In this document: positions 16,210-28,138 of the stretch, in pieces | Layout of the letters: each line of letters starts with the position of its first letter | Numbering within the stretch: the first letter of the stretch is position 1 | Program-made: the position numbers and the translations under genes | NCBI GenBank assembly: GCA_037176905.1 | Contig: JBBBWG010018223.1 | Span: 25,431 to 79,420 of the forward strand | Direction of reading: 5' to 3' | Source: Azolla pinnata | Lineage: Eukaryota; Streptophyta; Polypodiopsida; Salviniales; Salviniaceae | DNA length: 53,990 nt | The notes under the pieces: generated by a model | Databases searched by the model: none | What the model was told of the DNA's origin: nothing | What the model saw: only the letters and a program-made list of their open reading frames with translations

Positions 16210-17060
16210 TATGTGCATAACGTCGCAAGGATCGATCGCATTCAGGACAATATAGTTTGCCGCTGCTGATCGGATCGGATGGGATGTGATCAATCGCATG
16301 CGGGATAATATCAATCATCACTTCTGATCGATCGTATGCAGGACGATAATATATACCATCGCTGCTGATCGATAGAATCGGATCGGATCCATTGCATGCA
16401 GGGCGATATAGATCATCGCTGGTGATCGATCGATTGAATCGGATCGGATCAATCGCATGCAGAATACTATAGATCATCGATGGCGATCGATCGCATGCAG
16501 GATAATATAGATCATCGCTGCCGATCGATCAAATCGGATCGCACGCAGGATTATATATATCATTGTCGCCGATCTATAGAGTTGGATCGGATCGATCACA
16601 TGCAAGAACATATAGATCACCTCTCCCGATTGGTAGAATCGGATCAGATCGATCACATGCAGGATAATATGTATCATCGCTGCCGATTGGTAGCATCGGA
16701 TTGGATCAATCACATGCAGGATAATATATATCATCGCTGCCGGTCGATCGATCAATCGCATGCAAGAAAATATAGATCATCGCTGCCGATCGGTAGAATC
16801 GGATCGGATCGGATCGATTGCATGCATCAGGATAATATAGATCGCCGCTGCCGATTGATTGATTGATCGATCGCATGCAAGAAAAACAGATCATCGCTTG
16901 CCGATCGATAGAATCGGATCGGATCGATCGCATGCAGGATAATATAGATCATCTCTGCCAATAGATCGATCGAATCGGATCGAATCGGATCGGACCGATC
17001 GCATGCAGGATAACCTATATATCATCGCCGCCGACCGATTGCATGCAGGAAGATATAGAT
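16210..17060. repeat. GATC- and CATGCA-rich minisatellite, about 14-16 units of ~35-75 bp
   Basis: A unit of the form GATCGATCGCATGCAGGATA, then ATATAGATCATCGCTGCCGA, then TCGATAGAATCGGATCG recurs with many indels. CATGCA-type cores occur near 16387, 16453, 16491, 16597, 16654, 16712, 16758, 16818, 16872, 16930, 17000 and 17040. The sequence is dense in the palindromes GATC, CGATCG and GCATGC. CATGCA is the RY core bound by plant B3 factors of the ABI3/FUS3/LEC2 group, though binding here is not shown. Long ORFs on both strands are repeat by-products (HMQDNIYHRCRS-type periodic peptides). Confidence 0.9.
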
Positions 17061-17108
17061 CATCATCATCATCATCACCACCACCACCACCACCACCACT
17101 ACCACTAC
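17060..17108. repeat. (ATC)n-(ACC)n compound microsatellite
   Basis: ATC trinucleotides run directly into ACC/ACT trinucleotides at the right edge of the GATC-rich minisatellite. Confidence 0.9.
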
Positions 17109-18898
17109 CGCATGTCGGAATCATCGAAGATCGAAATGGGGGGCTTACACGCATGAGTTATCTATCATGTGGTGCACCAGTGATTTGGCTGGGTACTTGG
17201 GGAAAATGGCAGTTACAGGCGATGCAGATGAATGATCAGATCAGAAGCTTCTTCCATCGCCATGGCGAGAATGGCTTGGAATTTTTCTTACCTTTGGTCT
17301 GCTGCTCTCAGCGATGGCGAGCGCTGTCTCTTGCTTCTGTTTCTTCTTCCTTTTTCCATCGCAAGAAATCCGTTAATTCAGTTTTAAGGAGGGCGACCCT
17401 TCACTGCACAAGGAAGGGGCGCCTTCAGAAAAAATCCGTTAATTCAGTTATTCATCAAATTCCAACACAAAGGTCAACTTTCTGAATTGGACTGATTGAT
17501 GTGGATGAGGTTCATCTACACAACTTCACTCTCTGCATATTTTCTCTCTCGATCGATTAGAGATTCTGCATATTTTCTCTCTCTCGATCGATTGGAGATT
17601 CGATTGGAATCATCATCATTGGGTAATCGCAATGCATACATAGACTCCATAGCCTACAGATTGATACGAAACACGTTAGCTGCCCGACGCAATTCGAAAG
17701 TAATGTATGTGTGTACACACGTCGGAAGATAGCAGCATTGCATAGCGATTTGATCCTCAGCCCTACGCAATGTACATCATTACATGGGACTTGGGTTGTG
17801 ATTTGATCCTCGGCCTACACCATATACATCACTACATGGGTCCCTGTATACAAGTTTCTTGATAAAAGAGTCTGTGTTTTCACATTTGTGCAAATCCGTA
17901 GATCTACTAACTATCCAGACTCTAATCAGGATTTGACAAAAATACACCATAAATTTGTATTCGAATTCACGCAAGATATAGCCGATTAATTCATTGTCTT
18001 GCTTGCCTGTTCGACTCCATAGCTTCCAAACTTTCCTCCTCTTATGTACTAAGACATGGCTACTCTTTTTGAAGCTATGACTTCTTGCACATGGTAACTG
18101 ATTCCAAAACACAATAGCAATTTGTGCCCTTAACTACTTCTAAAAACCAAAACCTTAAGCCCTAAATTGTACAACAGTGATGAACAAACTACCATTACAT
18201 ATTCTTTGCTTGTTAACACATTACAAGGAAGAAATCCTATCTAAATTTCACTACCCTTGCCAAATTCTTGACCACTTCATATTTGTTAGCTTTATGTTCA
18301 GATTCATAAGCTAAGTTTTTTTATAAGTCGTTTTAAGTGGAGAAGGAATCTTGCCAAATTACCATAGGATCCACCATGAAGTACTCCAATTGAGATGCTG
18401 ATTTACATGACCATGCCGAGTTTGTAATCGCAGCATATCAATGGTATGAAAATCCATTACCTGAACAGTGCTAACCACAATATTCCGCTATATTTCAATA
18501 GCATGTAAATCATTGCATTAAACACCAGAAATCAGGGGAAAATTGCAGCTTCATTAAGAACTGCAGAGAGTTATAAATATGTGTTTAGGAATTGAATTGT
18601 GTAGCATATTGATTGTGCTTACAACTGACCTATTCCAGGTATACTGATGAAGAGTTGTACTGCTAACAACTTCTCAAAACTTGGATGCTTGGGAAATCGC
18701 GAAGACACAAAACATGTCTTGCTTCAGATCTTCCCTTATATACTTGACGAGCTAATAATAATTGCACGAGAGATCCCATACAGTGGTATCATAAAGAAAA
18801 GGTGATATAGTAGGCCAAAATAGAAGCCTTCGTCAAGGGTGGTCTATTTTAAGACTTATACAACCGTTACCTGGCATGATGCCAGCTCTTTAGGTAGA
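17109..18898. other. Intergenic region downstream of CHR24; small duplications only
   Basis: No gene is recognised. Two local duplications are visible. A GCATATTTTCTCTCTCGATC unit is repeated at about 17536 and 17570. An ATTTGATCCTCGGCCTACAC-type unit is repeated at about 17750 and 17800, each copy followed by a TACATCACTACATGGG-like block. AAATCCGTTAATTCAGTT also occurs twice (about 17368 and 17433). The part near 18898 should hold the 3' UTR of the CHR24 gene, which is read on the minus strand. Confidence 0.5.
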
Positions 18899-21800
18899 TC
18901 ACAAGTTCAAACCTGCGAATATCGAGGCCACTTCATTAGCATCAGGGTTTATACATGTTTCCTTCGCCATTTGAAGATCCTTGAGGGCTTGAAGCTCCTG
19001 CTTGACGGATTTAAGGTCTTTCCGCGGCTTCACATCTTTCGGCACAAATTCTTGACTTGCCGATGGTGCGACATCACAACTATTTTCCGCAGAGCTTATA
19101 TACTTGAGATTCTCTAACTGATTTGTGAGGTCATCTAGCTTTTTCCTAATATTCTCACCTTTGTCAGGAAGCCTTGCAACAAGTGACTGCATTATTTGAA
19201 TTAGAAAGAAATGTGCATGAGAAAATATTGTTCATCGTAAATGCAAATAGGTGAACAGTTAATTTGATATGTTACCTTGTCATCCAAAGTGCGTGAAAGA
19301 CGTGTGATTTGCTGACAAACATCAGTTTTCTGTTTCTCCAGAAGTGATTCCTTGGATTCAGTAATTATAGCTTTTTCTTCAGTATTTCTGCGTCACAACA
19401 GTGAGAATAGTTTTTGTATTAGTAAAGGGACAGACATTTCAACAACTTCCTTATATAGCTGGTTTACTTGCTCCATTCATGGGGAGGATGGCTGGCTATT
19501 GCAGCTCGGCATTCAGATGTAGTATATCTCCACGTACTGTGAAAAAGGGTTTTGAAACATCACATATAGTGAAGGAGTGAGGACATAACAATAACAAATC
19601 AAAACATTACATACTGCGCATCCCAGTGCAGGAAGTGATCGTTTGCTGTTGTATCCACATCTGGTGCTTGCTTTGAGAACAAGAGATCGTGATGGCTAAC
19701 TCCAGCGATATTTAGAGTTTCCAGAAACTTGATATGGTCTCTTAATTCTTCATCCCTGATGTAAATATTAAGATGTCTCAAATGGAAAGGGAAACTCGAG
19801 CCAGAGTTTGTTGTTTCAACTACCTCACAATTTGTGTGCTGTGTTCTTGATGGAGTTGCTGCTGTGTTTCAGAGATATCAAAACCACTCTTGGGAAGTGT
19901 TAACAACTCTCGAAGTTCCTACATTGTTTGCGTTATGATGCAAATTCAAATATTGTATAGCTTTATTAGAAAAAATCTACAAGTTAAACATAGAGCTGCA
20001 TGTAACCTGATTAGAAAAATATCGAAACTGCTCCTTAGACTCTGTGGCAACCTTGAATAGACCCCCTTTAAAGACCTGAGATGATACAATAAAAATGAGT
20101 TCAAATTTTGGTAGACAAATTATTAGAGCAATATCATCACAAATTAACATAATATCAAGAATTTCATAAAACGATGTTTAACCTATTTTCTTTATATCTT
20201 TTCCAGAATCACAAATAACCATAGCATCAAAAAAATCATAAAACGATGTTTTACCTGTTTTCTATATATCTTTTCCTCGATCGTGCCGCTGGTCATTAAC
20301 CGATAGATAACCACATCTCTCTTTTGTCCTATTCGATATGCCCTATCAACGCTTTGGTTATCCGTGCTGTGATTGTAAGAATGTCAGTGTAGAATACTCC
20401 ACTTGCCAAATCTCTCTATTTTACTACAATTTAAATGTGCTGGACACACCTTGGGTTCCATGCTGGATCAACAATAATAACTCGATCAGCTGCGGTTAAA
20501 GTGAGCCCAAGGCCCCCAACTTTTGATGTCAATAGAAAGATAGGAATTGAGGAATCACTTTGAAAATCCTGCATATAAGAAAATATAAATACAAAAAAAA
20601 TCATTATGATGGCTATAATACATGCAGCCCAATATGGTCAATACCTGCACACATTTTTCCCTATCAGAAGCTTTCATGGTTCCATCTATGCGTCGAAAAT
20701 CATACTGCCTGCGACCAACTTCTTTCTACACATTTTCGATAATACCAATAAGGAACTATAATTTTAGCAGATAAAATCGAAAAGAACAGCCAAGTCAAAA
20801 CCTGGATGATGTCCAACATCTTCCGTGTCTGAGCAAACACAAGAGTTCGATGTCCATCATCAACAAGTCTATCCTGAGTATGCATGTAGAAAGATATCAG
20901 AGATCCTTCCTGTTCGTGCCTGTTATTATGCTTTCTAACAATGTCCATGTATCTTACCAACAAAGTCATAATGAAGGCAATCTTGCATGACAATATGGCA
21001 TGTGATTCTATGTCTTCGCTATTGTCCAGAAGCTTTGCCACTGATGCACTCATTGCCTCAGCTGCCGCTGAATCTTGTGCACTCAACATTGTCTCTATAC
21101 CATCAGCAATATCATCTGCTGCTCGTTGAGTCAGCAGGCATGGATGGTCGCATATTTTTTTCAGCACCTAATACAAGACCAAGTAATCAATACTTCTCTT
21201 CAGTAACACATAAGCTGCTATGTTGAGGATTTACCGTCAATGCAGCTAATGCAGAGCCTTCCAGTGACTGATGAGCAGTTTTGCTCTCAAGAAAAGCAGT
21301 GTACAGTTCCCTCTGAATATCCATTAAGAAAGAAGGATAATTAAAACTTCCAACAAACAAGTTTTACAAAATTTTCTGATAAATCTAGGTTCTAATGGTT
21401 CAACCTGTCTTTCTGAAAGGCGAAGCCAAACTATAATGTCAGTCTTCTTGGAAAGTTTGCATTCCTCTGTGTTATCGGAACTAGGAAAAACATCACATTT
21501 CATACGACGAAGAAAGAAAGGAGCAATCCGTTTTCGCAACTCCTAATTTTGAAAGGAAACAGAAAACAATTTAGCATCAAGATACTATGTTTTTAAGTAA
21601 ACAACATATGTGTACAGCAGTATTACTACTCTTATATTAGTACAACCTCTATAGCTGTTTAATCAATATACCTGAGCAACAGCAGAGCCTACTCGTTTTT
21701 GCCTGTCTGTGGAATCTTTGCTGTTTGCAATCAAAATTGTATCCTCATAGCGACCTTTGAATCTGCATTATTAGAGCATAATACAATTGCATGATTTTCA

Positions 21801-24773
21801 ATATACAGTCTTTGTGACAGTGTAGGTCACAATAAAACTCACTCTTTTTTGTCGCCTAGAAGATTTGGACAGCAAAAATCAAACAGAGCCCACATCTCCT
21901 GTAATTCAAGTGAATCAAAGGAGAGTTAGACAGCGTCAATGCAGTTTTAAATAGATGTTTCTTAAAAGCACCTTTACCCTGAGGTTATTTTGTATGGGTG
22001 TACCACTGAGAACAATGCGATGTGCACATGGTACTTCTCTCAAACTTTTTGCCCGTTGAGTTGATGGATTTTTAATCAAGTGCCCCTGTCACATAAATTA
22101 AGGATATCTTCTTAGAAATATAGGAATATAATGATTCCAACGTAGGAATACAAACATGATCAACTGTTAACCATACCTCATCAAGTACCATGTAATCCCA
22201 AGTTGTAATATCCTCACTTGTGTCTCCAAACCCATCTCTCCCATGAAAGTCCCCTCTCAGAGCTTGCCAGTTATTCCGAACCACATCATACGTTGTCATC
22301 AAAATTCCACCAGACTGTAGACAGTAAATCATCAGCCATGCCTATATTTTACCATCCCGAAAATTCTGATGTGATTCTACCTGTAAAACGTGCTGAAGGG
22401 CATAACCACGTTGACTTGCTGAAGTTCCTGAATAGCTGATTAATGCAAGATATCGTATTGCTATGTTAGCTACATCTCATAAAACTAGGTTTTGCGCTCT
22501 TCAAAAGTTGAAATGCTTACTCTCGAGTCCTCTTCCCAAGTCCAACAACAGTTAACTCCTTCACCCAATGTGCGATCAACGTCTTGGGTGCGACGATCAA
22601 TGCCCTTTTGATCAAGTCTGATGCAAATAAGCCAAGAAGAAATGAAGCCATCTGCAATGAGAAGCTCGACAGAATGAGAAGCTATCAAACTTTCACCTAC
22701 TAATTTCAGGAACATATATTTTACAAATTTATGAGTCTAAATATACCTGCATTGTTTTGCCAAGCCCCATGTCATCGCCCAAAATTCCACCAGTTCCTTT
22801 GACGTGCAATCCCCACAACCACTTTATACCCTCGAGTTGGTGAGGAAACAAGATTTTCGCAACTTTTGGAGGTAGCCTGAAAACCATGTTAGCATGTACA
22901 AAAGTGACACTAGCATCTTCGCCCCCATTTTTCTTCTCATTTGTGTCAGTATCCAAGGACACCTCAGGCGATTGCTCTTCTGCAGTAAGGTTGATACCTC
23001 TACAGTTTTTCATAGTTGTATGTTTACTATGAGAAACGGCCTCAAAATCATCATCTTTATCAGAGTACTTGCCAGTATCAGCATCATCATCATCATCATC
23101 CAAATCAGTAACTTCATGACTTGCTTTAGGTGTTCTCCTTCCAAACTTACTCACTTCATCCAAGACAGCAAAACTGTCCAAAATCTTTGATTTCTGTTTC
23201 TGCGAGCTTATAAACTTTGGGCCATTAGCTAGAGCAGTAACATTGGTGTGGTCATTTGCAATTGATAGTTTGTCTAGGCTGTCAGCTAAACTATCTGTGG
23301 AATGGGCAGTGCTTGAATCTTCGGATTCATGCCAATCTTCAAGATCATTAGATGCAGACACAGGGGGAGCCACAGTTGATCCAGATTTATGCAATCTCCG
23401 TTTACCTGATCAATTGCATATAATCCAGAACATCATGAATTGGATAAAGGGAGTATATTACATAGATTGGTCATTATTACACCTTCAATTGGAAATTTGA
23501 GAAATAAATAAGAACGTAACATTTAATCATAATCACGGTTTTTGCATCATGATAAATCATGCATACATCATTAGATCAATTTTCTCATCGGTCTCTTTTC
23601 ATTTCAAGCTGTGCATATTTACAAGATCCGGATCTAGAAGAAACACCATTTTAAACTTGAGAACAAACAAGAATGCAATACTGAATGATGACCAAAATTC
23701 GGGCATCTTCACAGATTGCACATGCATAACCAAATTCACCACCTCGTCTTTCCATTTCGAGCTATGCATGTCTTCACAAATCAGATGGGGCAAGCTGAAA
23801 TGCAACACCATCAGAACTCACAGGAGCTGATATACACAAATTTCCTGATACTTTCTTTCTCATTATATAGCATAAATGCCAAAAAGAAACAGCTTACAAG
23901 AATAATTTATTGTTCTTTTTCCATTCCTTGTGCGTCCTACGTTTCTCAATCCACGGCAAACTAAAGCCAAAAACACCAAAAAACGCTACAGCAATCATTC
24001 ACTGAATCTTTTCAAGTGTTTCAATGCTATATATTCTTGATTGAAAGAAAATCAAAGCCTAAACCGATTGTAGAGGTACTTTCTTGATTTTTACGGGCGT
24101 CTTCTATAACATACTCTCAATTGAAAGAGAATAATCAAAGCCACAGACAATACCGATATCGAATTTATTTCCACAACGTTTCTCCACATTGGCATTATAA
24201 GTTGAAAGAAAATATGTGAAGGATAGATTTCTTCTGTTTCACGATACGTTATATGTCCAAGCGACAACTATACCAAACACGAGAAACGCAAAACGTTTTT
24301 CCGGGCAAAAGAAAAATTTACACTCTGCACACTCTTTACAAAAAAATGAAGTAGTGGCAAGAAAAAACGAGAAGCACAACCAAAAGAAAAATTAACAGTT
24401 TACGGAATACGATTTCCATAGCAATCCAACTGGGAAGGATGCAAAAGAAAACGAGTTTCTTCGAGACTGGAATGAGGGAGTAAGCATAGAAGAAGCACAG
24501 AAGAGAAATGACAGCAAAGAGAAAGCGAATGGAACCTGAAGCATTGGAAGACCGATGCGAGGAAGAGGAGTATAGATGAGAACGATACGACGGAGGCTTC
24601 TGAGAAGAGGAGGAGGAAGCGGCGGCGGAGGAGGAGGGGGAGGAGGAAGTCGCGGAAGCAGCAGCGATGCGCTGCTCTCTGAGCTGAGCGATGGTGTGGA
24701 GCAGATCGGAATGCGACGAGGAGGCGGAAGGAACGCGGTGGGGGCGAGGTCGAGGGAGCTCAGGATCCGCCAT
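18899..24773 (-). CDS. CHR24: SNF2-family remodelling ATPase, CHR24 / ERCC6L (PICH)-like (21 exons, 1019 aa)
   Basis: Exons in transcript order: 24773-24536, 23405-22747, 22651-22521, 22435-22381, 22314-22177, 22085-21978, 21898-21843, 21762-21672, 21542-21405, 21312-21235, 21167-20958, 20873-20802, 20725-20645, 20568-20450, 20366-20255, 20075-20007, 19918-19824, 19755-19615, 19536-19468, 19387-19276, 19186-18899. The total is 3060 nt. The N-terminus is Ser-rich and then acidic ([10 protein letters not shown]). The SNF2 ATPase begins near [13 protein letters not shown] (about 265) with DDMGLGKT at 290-297 and a DEGH box at 406-409. The helicase C lobe ends [11 protein letters not shown] at about 729-739. 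The tail contains [11 protein letters not shown] and ends FAGLNL, as I recall for Arabidopsis CHR24. Related animal ERCC6L acts on chromatin and mitotic DNA bridges; the plant role is less clear. All 20 introns are GT-AG. The protein is slightly shorter than the ~1090 aa Arabidopsis form. Confidence 0.93.
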
Positions 24774-24906
24774 AGCCACAAGGAAGGAAGAGCTCTCTCT
24801 GTATGAAAGCTTTCGGACGAAGGCAGAGTTTGAAAATTAAAACCAAATTTCAGTTTAAAAGCAAAATACATCAAATTTTAAACAACAGGTATATAATATA
24901 ATTCTA

Positions 24907-25320
24907 GGGAGAATTACCCCAAAACAAAAACGCCTAACAAAGTTATAAATTCCATCCAAATTTACAAATTAAAACGCCTCATTTTTTATCTTCCGCTAAA
25001 AATCAATACCCAGTTAATTCCGCTTGTATTGAGTTTTATTGTTAATCGCTTCGTGCTAATCGATCCCAATCGATTCCCTTGCTATATTTTATTAACAAAA
25101 GGCAGTGATTTTAGAATCCATTTAATTTATTGACACGTTAATTTGGTATTAATCGAGTAATTGAACGTTAATCGATTACTTAATTTGATATTAATTGAAC
25201 TCACAATTTATTGATTTGATGTTAATCCATCAATCACACGTTAATTTTGTAATTTCTAGTTTTTGTAGGCATTGAAAGGTAAATTTATTACTTTGTTAGG
25301 CATATTTTGGTAATTTTCTC
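24907..25320. mobile_element. ~414-bp inverted-repeat element (MITE), copy A
   Basis: The left end GGGAGAATTACC and AACGCCTAACAAAG are mirrored by the right end CTTTGTTAGGCATATTTTGG and GGTAATTTTCTC. Inner terminal blocks (TTATAAATT and AACGCC) are also mirrored, so the terminal repeat spans roughly 75-90 bp with mismatches. No coding capacity is present. The element begins about 134 bp upstream of the CHR24 start codon. ATAATTCTA lies immediately to its left. Its right flank (ACAAGTATATAATTCTA) repeats its left flank, so copies A and B look like a tandem duplication of flank plus element. Confidence 0.85.
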
Positions 25321-25346
25321 AAAATATAAACAAGTATATAATTCTA

Positions 25347-25766
25347 GGGAGAATTACCAAAAAACACCTAACAGAATTATAAATTATTTTTTAACGCCTA
25401 CTCTCGTCTTCCACTAAAAATTAAGATCTAATCAATTTTGTTAGTATAGCATTAATTGATTTTATTCCTAATTGCTTACCAATGATGGATCCTAATCGAT
25501 TCCCTTACTATATTCGAGTAACAGAAGCTAGTAATTTTAGGATCTAATTAATGGATTAATGTGATAAGTTGGTGCTAATAAATTGATTGAGTGTTAATCA
25601 TGTAGTTAATTTGATGTTAATTGAGCTCATAATGAGTTGATTTGGTGTTAATCAATTAATCATGCATTGATTTTTAAAACTAGCCATTAATTTGTAATTG
25701 CCAGTTTCACTAGGCGTTAAAAATGTAGTTTATAATTTTGTTAGGCATTTTTTTGGTAATTTTCCC
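25347..25766. mobile_element. ~420-bp inverted-repeat element (MITE), copy B, flanked by a 9-bp direct repeat
   Basis: The left end is GGGAGAATTACC and the right end GGTAATTTTCCC. ATAATTCTA stands directly before the left end (25338-25346) and directly after the right end (25767-25775), as a target-site duplication would. A 9-bp duplication with long terminal inverted repeats is the hallmark of Mutator-like elements, so I infer a non-autonomous Mutator-like MITE. The interior has the family blocks TTAATTTGATGTTAATTGAG and CTAATCGATTCCCTTACTAT. Confidence 0.85.
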
Positions 25767-25880
25767 ATAATTCTATATAAAAATGTTTATTTGTGTATTT
25801 AGTACTAAGCGAACACCTGCCCAATCCCTCTCTAAACACACCCTATCTCTTACGAGATACACACTGCCCTCTCTCCCTTT

Positions 25881-25920
25881 AAGGTTTAGGGTTTAGGATT
25901 TAGGGTTAGAGCTTAGGGTT
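25881..25920. repeat. Degenerate telomere-like repeats
   Basis: GGTTTAGGGTTTAGGATTTA and a following TTAGGGTTAGAGCTTAGGG stretch are plant telomere-like but imperfect. They lie about 100 bp beyond the second inverted-repeat element. Confidence 0.8.
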
Positions 25921-26110
25921 ACACCATCATTTGATTCAAGTGTAACGCTGATGTTATCGCAACTGATTGCATCACTGCTAACAATACCCATCATGGATGG
26001 ATGGATGGATGGGTACATGCATAATCACAATAGTGGACCCGGAATGCTGGAACCGTCAACTTGAATCGCTGAATAGAATTGACTTATCATTACTCCCTTC
26101 AATTCACACA

Positions 26111-26142
<32 letters not shown>

Positions 26143-28138
26143 TCTGTATAATATGTACATGATATATGTGCTTTGGCTCCAGGTCTATCACTCGAATTCA
26201 AGAGCATTGTTCATCTCTCGATTGTGTTAGAAGCGTCCAGTATCTTATGGAGAGAGGGGGCCTATCTTTGGTATTCTAGCCTATCGATTTGATCTCGACA
26301 ATTCGTGCAAGCAGCCCATCCATTCATTGTCTTTGAGGCGTCAAACGACATTGAGATGCCAAGTATCTGGCGACTAGTGCAACACAGTACGAGTGAGTGT
26401 TATCTTCCACTTACATGGCGTGCAAACCAAGAGCAAGTGCAAGTCTACAGCTCTTTGACGCTAACCTCGAAGGTGATCTTGAAAAACATAGAGTCTATTA
26501 AAGCCCAAGTGGTTTTTTAAGCCTTTTCTAGGCTTTTCTAGGATTTGAGTCGTTGCCTTCCAAGTGTTAAGCATCTACAACCGATCATTATCCTGAGATA
26601 ACATACACACACATGCACATTAACAATACAATTCCCTTATATTCACATCACTTTTTCATGCCTATCAGTCATTGGGCCGCATGTGACGAGGCTTGCCAAT
26701 TTCTACACCATTTCTTGCCCTGATGCTGATCACATTATTGATTATAGTATGTTTCTTTTTCCTTGTGTAAAGTTCTTGGATGATCGAGGGGGCCATTATT
26801 CATTGACCTAATGGGCATTCCATGAAAGTGTTCAATTCTTTGTCTTGTAGATCATACCTTGTTGCAACCTTCCATTGGAGTGTGTTAAACTGAATATACA
26901 TAGAAACGGCCTCTCGTTATAACATCTTTGCTTAGCTTAATCCATAGATGCAACTTACGCACAAACTCATATCAAAACGTGCCCCACGTCACACCAAATG
27001 GGGAACCTGGACACTTCAAAGTTTAGCATCTGAACCCGAGAAGCAGAGGTCTTCTTGTGTAATATTTGAACCTCGACATCTTGCTCAGACATAGCATGAA
27101 ATGCCAGCCTTTTCTTTGGAAGACAAGATCGCCCGATCCTTTTGTTCTTGCTTGCAATGTTATAATAAGATCTTGCCATATACAGGTACCACTTCTTTTT
27201 CACGTCTTCGTCGCACCTACCTGTCCAAATGTTCCATAACTTTATCTCCTAAAAGTCTCCCAACCTTTTGACACATTTGCAAGCAATGCAGTTTAACTGC
27301 TGCATGTTGTTGACAGCCATGATTCTCAACATGCAAGCTCGTACCTTCTAAAGCATGCAGCATTGTTCAGGCTGAATTGCATCAGTGAATTCCGCTCTGC
27401 ACTTGGAATTGCAGAAGCCATGCTTCTCAAATTGCGAGTCAGAGCTGCTCCATTCAGCAACAAGCGGAATCAAGACACTTCAACAAGATAGTGTTTGTAT
27501 TATGGATATACAGATCAAAAAAGAAGAATTGATTTATAAAACATTAAGTAGCTCATGGAGAAGTCTTTAAAACCACATCAGAATATATACATATATAGAA
27601 GATATTATGTATTTGTTTGATGATGGATGTTGCCATACATCTCATTATGTAGCATGTTGCCATGGGATGTGCATCTCATTTGGGCCTTCAAACTAGGGCT
27701 CCAACAACGGGTTACAATAATTTGTATAAACAGGTTGCTTATCATCCTTGCCTTTGGCAAAATGAATGAACAAGGTTAGAAGGCAAGCCCTCTTATATGA
27801 TCTGGTAAAAAAAAGGCAGTAGGAAAATTTATTTCACCACTTTGATCTTTGTAAATGGTTCATTCCGATTAGTTACTTTTGGACAGAGTTCAATAGAGTT
27901 CAATTTACATTACGGTGACCGCTTTCATCTTTTTAATTTTATTGGGACAAAAAATAAGAGAGAGGAGGGAGGGGAGACCGACCTTGTCTTGGAACTGCAT
28001 CAGAATTAGCTTTGTAACCTGAAAGACTCGAACCTGTCCCTGGCGCAGTGTGGACAGTGTGCCCTTGGAGGTACTTAATCACATTTTCCATACTGTTAGT
28101 GCTAGATACATATTTTCAGGGTTTTCTCTCCAATGTTC
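25921..28138. other. Intergenic region with (CA)n and (GATG)n microsatellites; no gene recognised
   Basis: The stretch holds a GGATGGATGGATGGATGGG run near 25994 and a (CA)n run at about 26113-26142. No protein family is recognisable in the short ORFs. Near 27970-28100 the minus strand shows exon-like features (an AG acceptor before TATGGAAAATGTG and a GACAAG|GTCGGT donor) just downstream of the TEX2-like stop. This could be a spliced 3' UTR or an alternative last exon of that gene, but I cannot support it further. Confidence 0.4.

Noticed and set aside
16109..17154. Long ORFs on both strands in the GATC-rich minisatellite
   Set aside because: Periodic peptides arise from a stop-poor repeat; there is no codon bias and both strands are equally open.
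20700..20708. Nearer acceptor (CGCAG|GCAGTATG) for CHR24 exon 13
   Set aside because: It leaves the frame one base off. The acceptor at TGTAG|AAAGAAGTTGG gives an 81-nt in-phase exon ([14 protein letters not shown]), equal in length to the family segment.
26967..27203. 78-aa minus-strand ORF between CHR24 and TEX2-like genes
   Set aside because: No family resemblance, no splice context and no composition bias; treated as chance.
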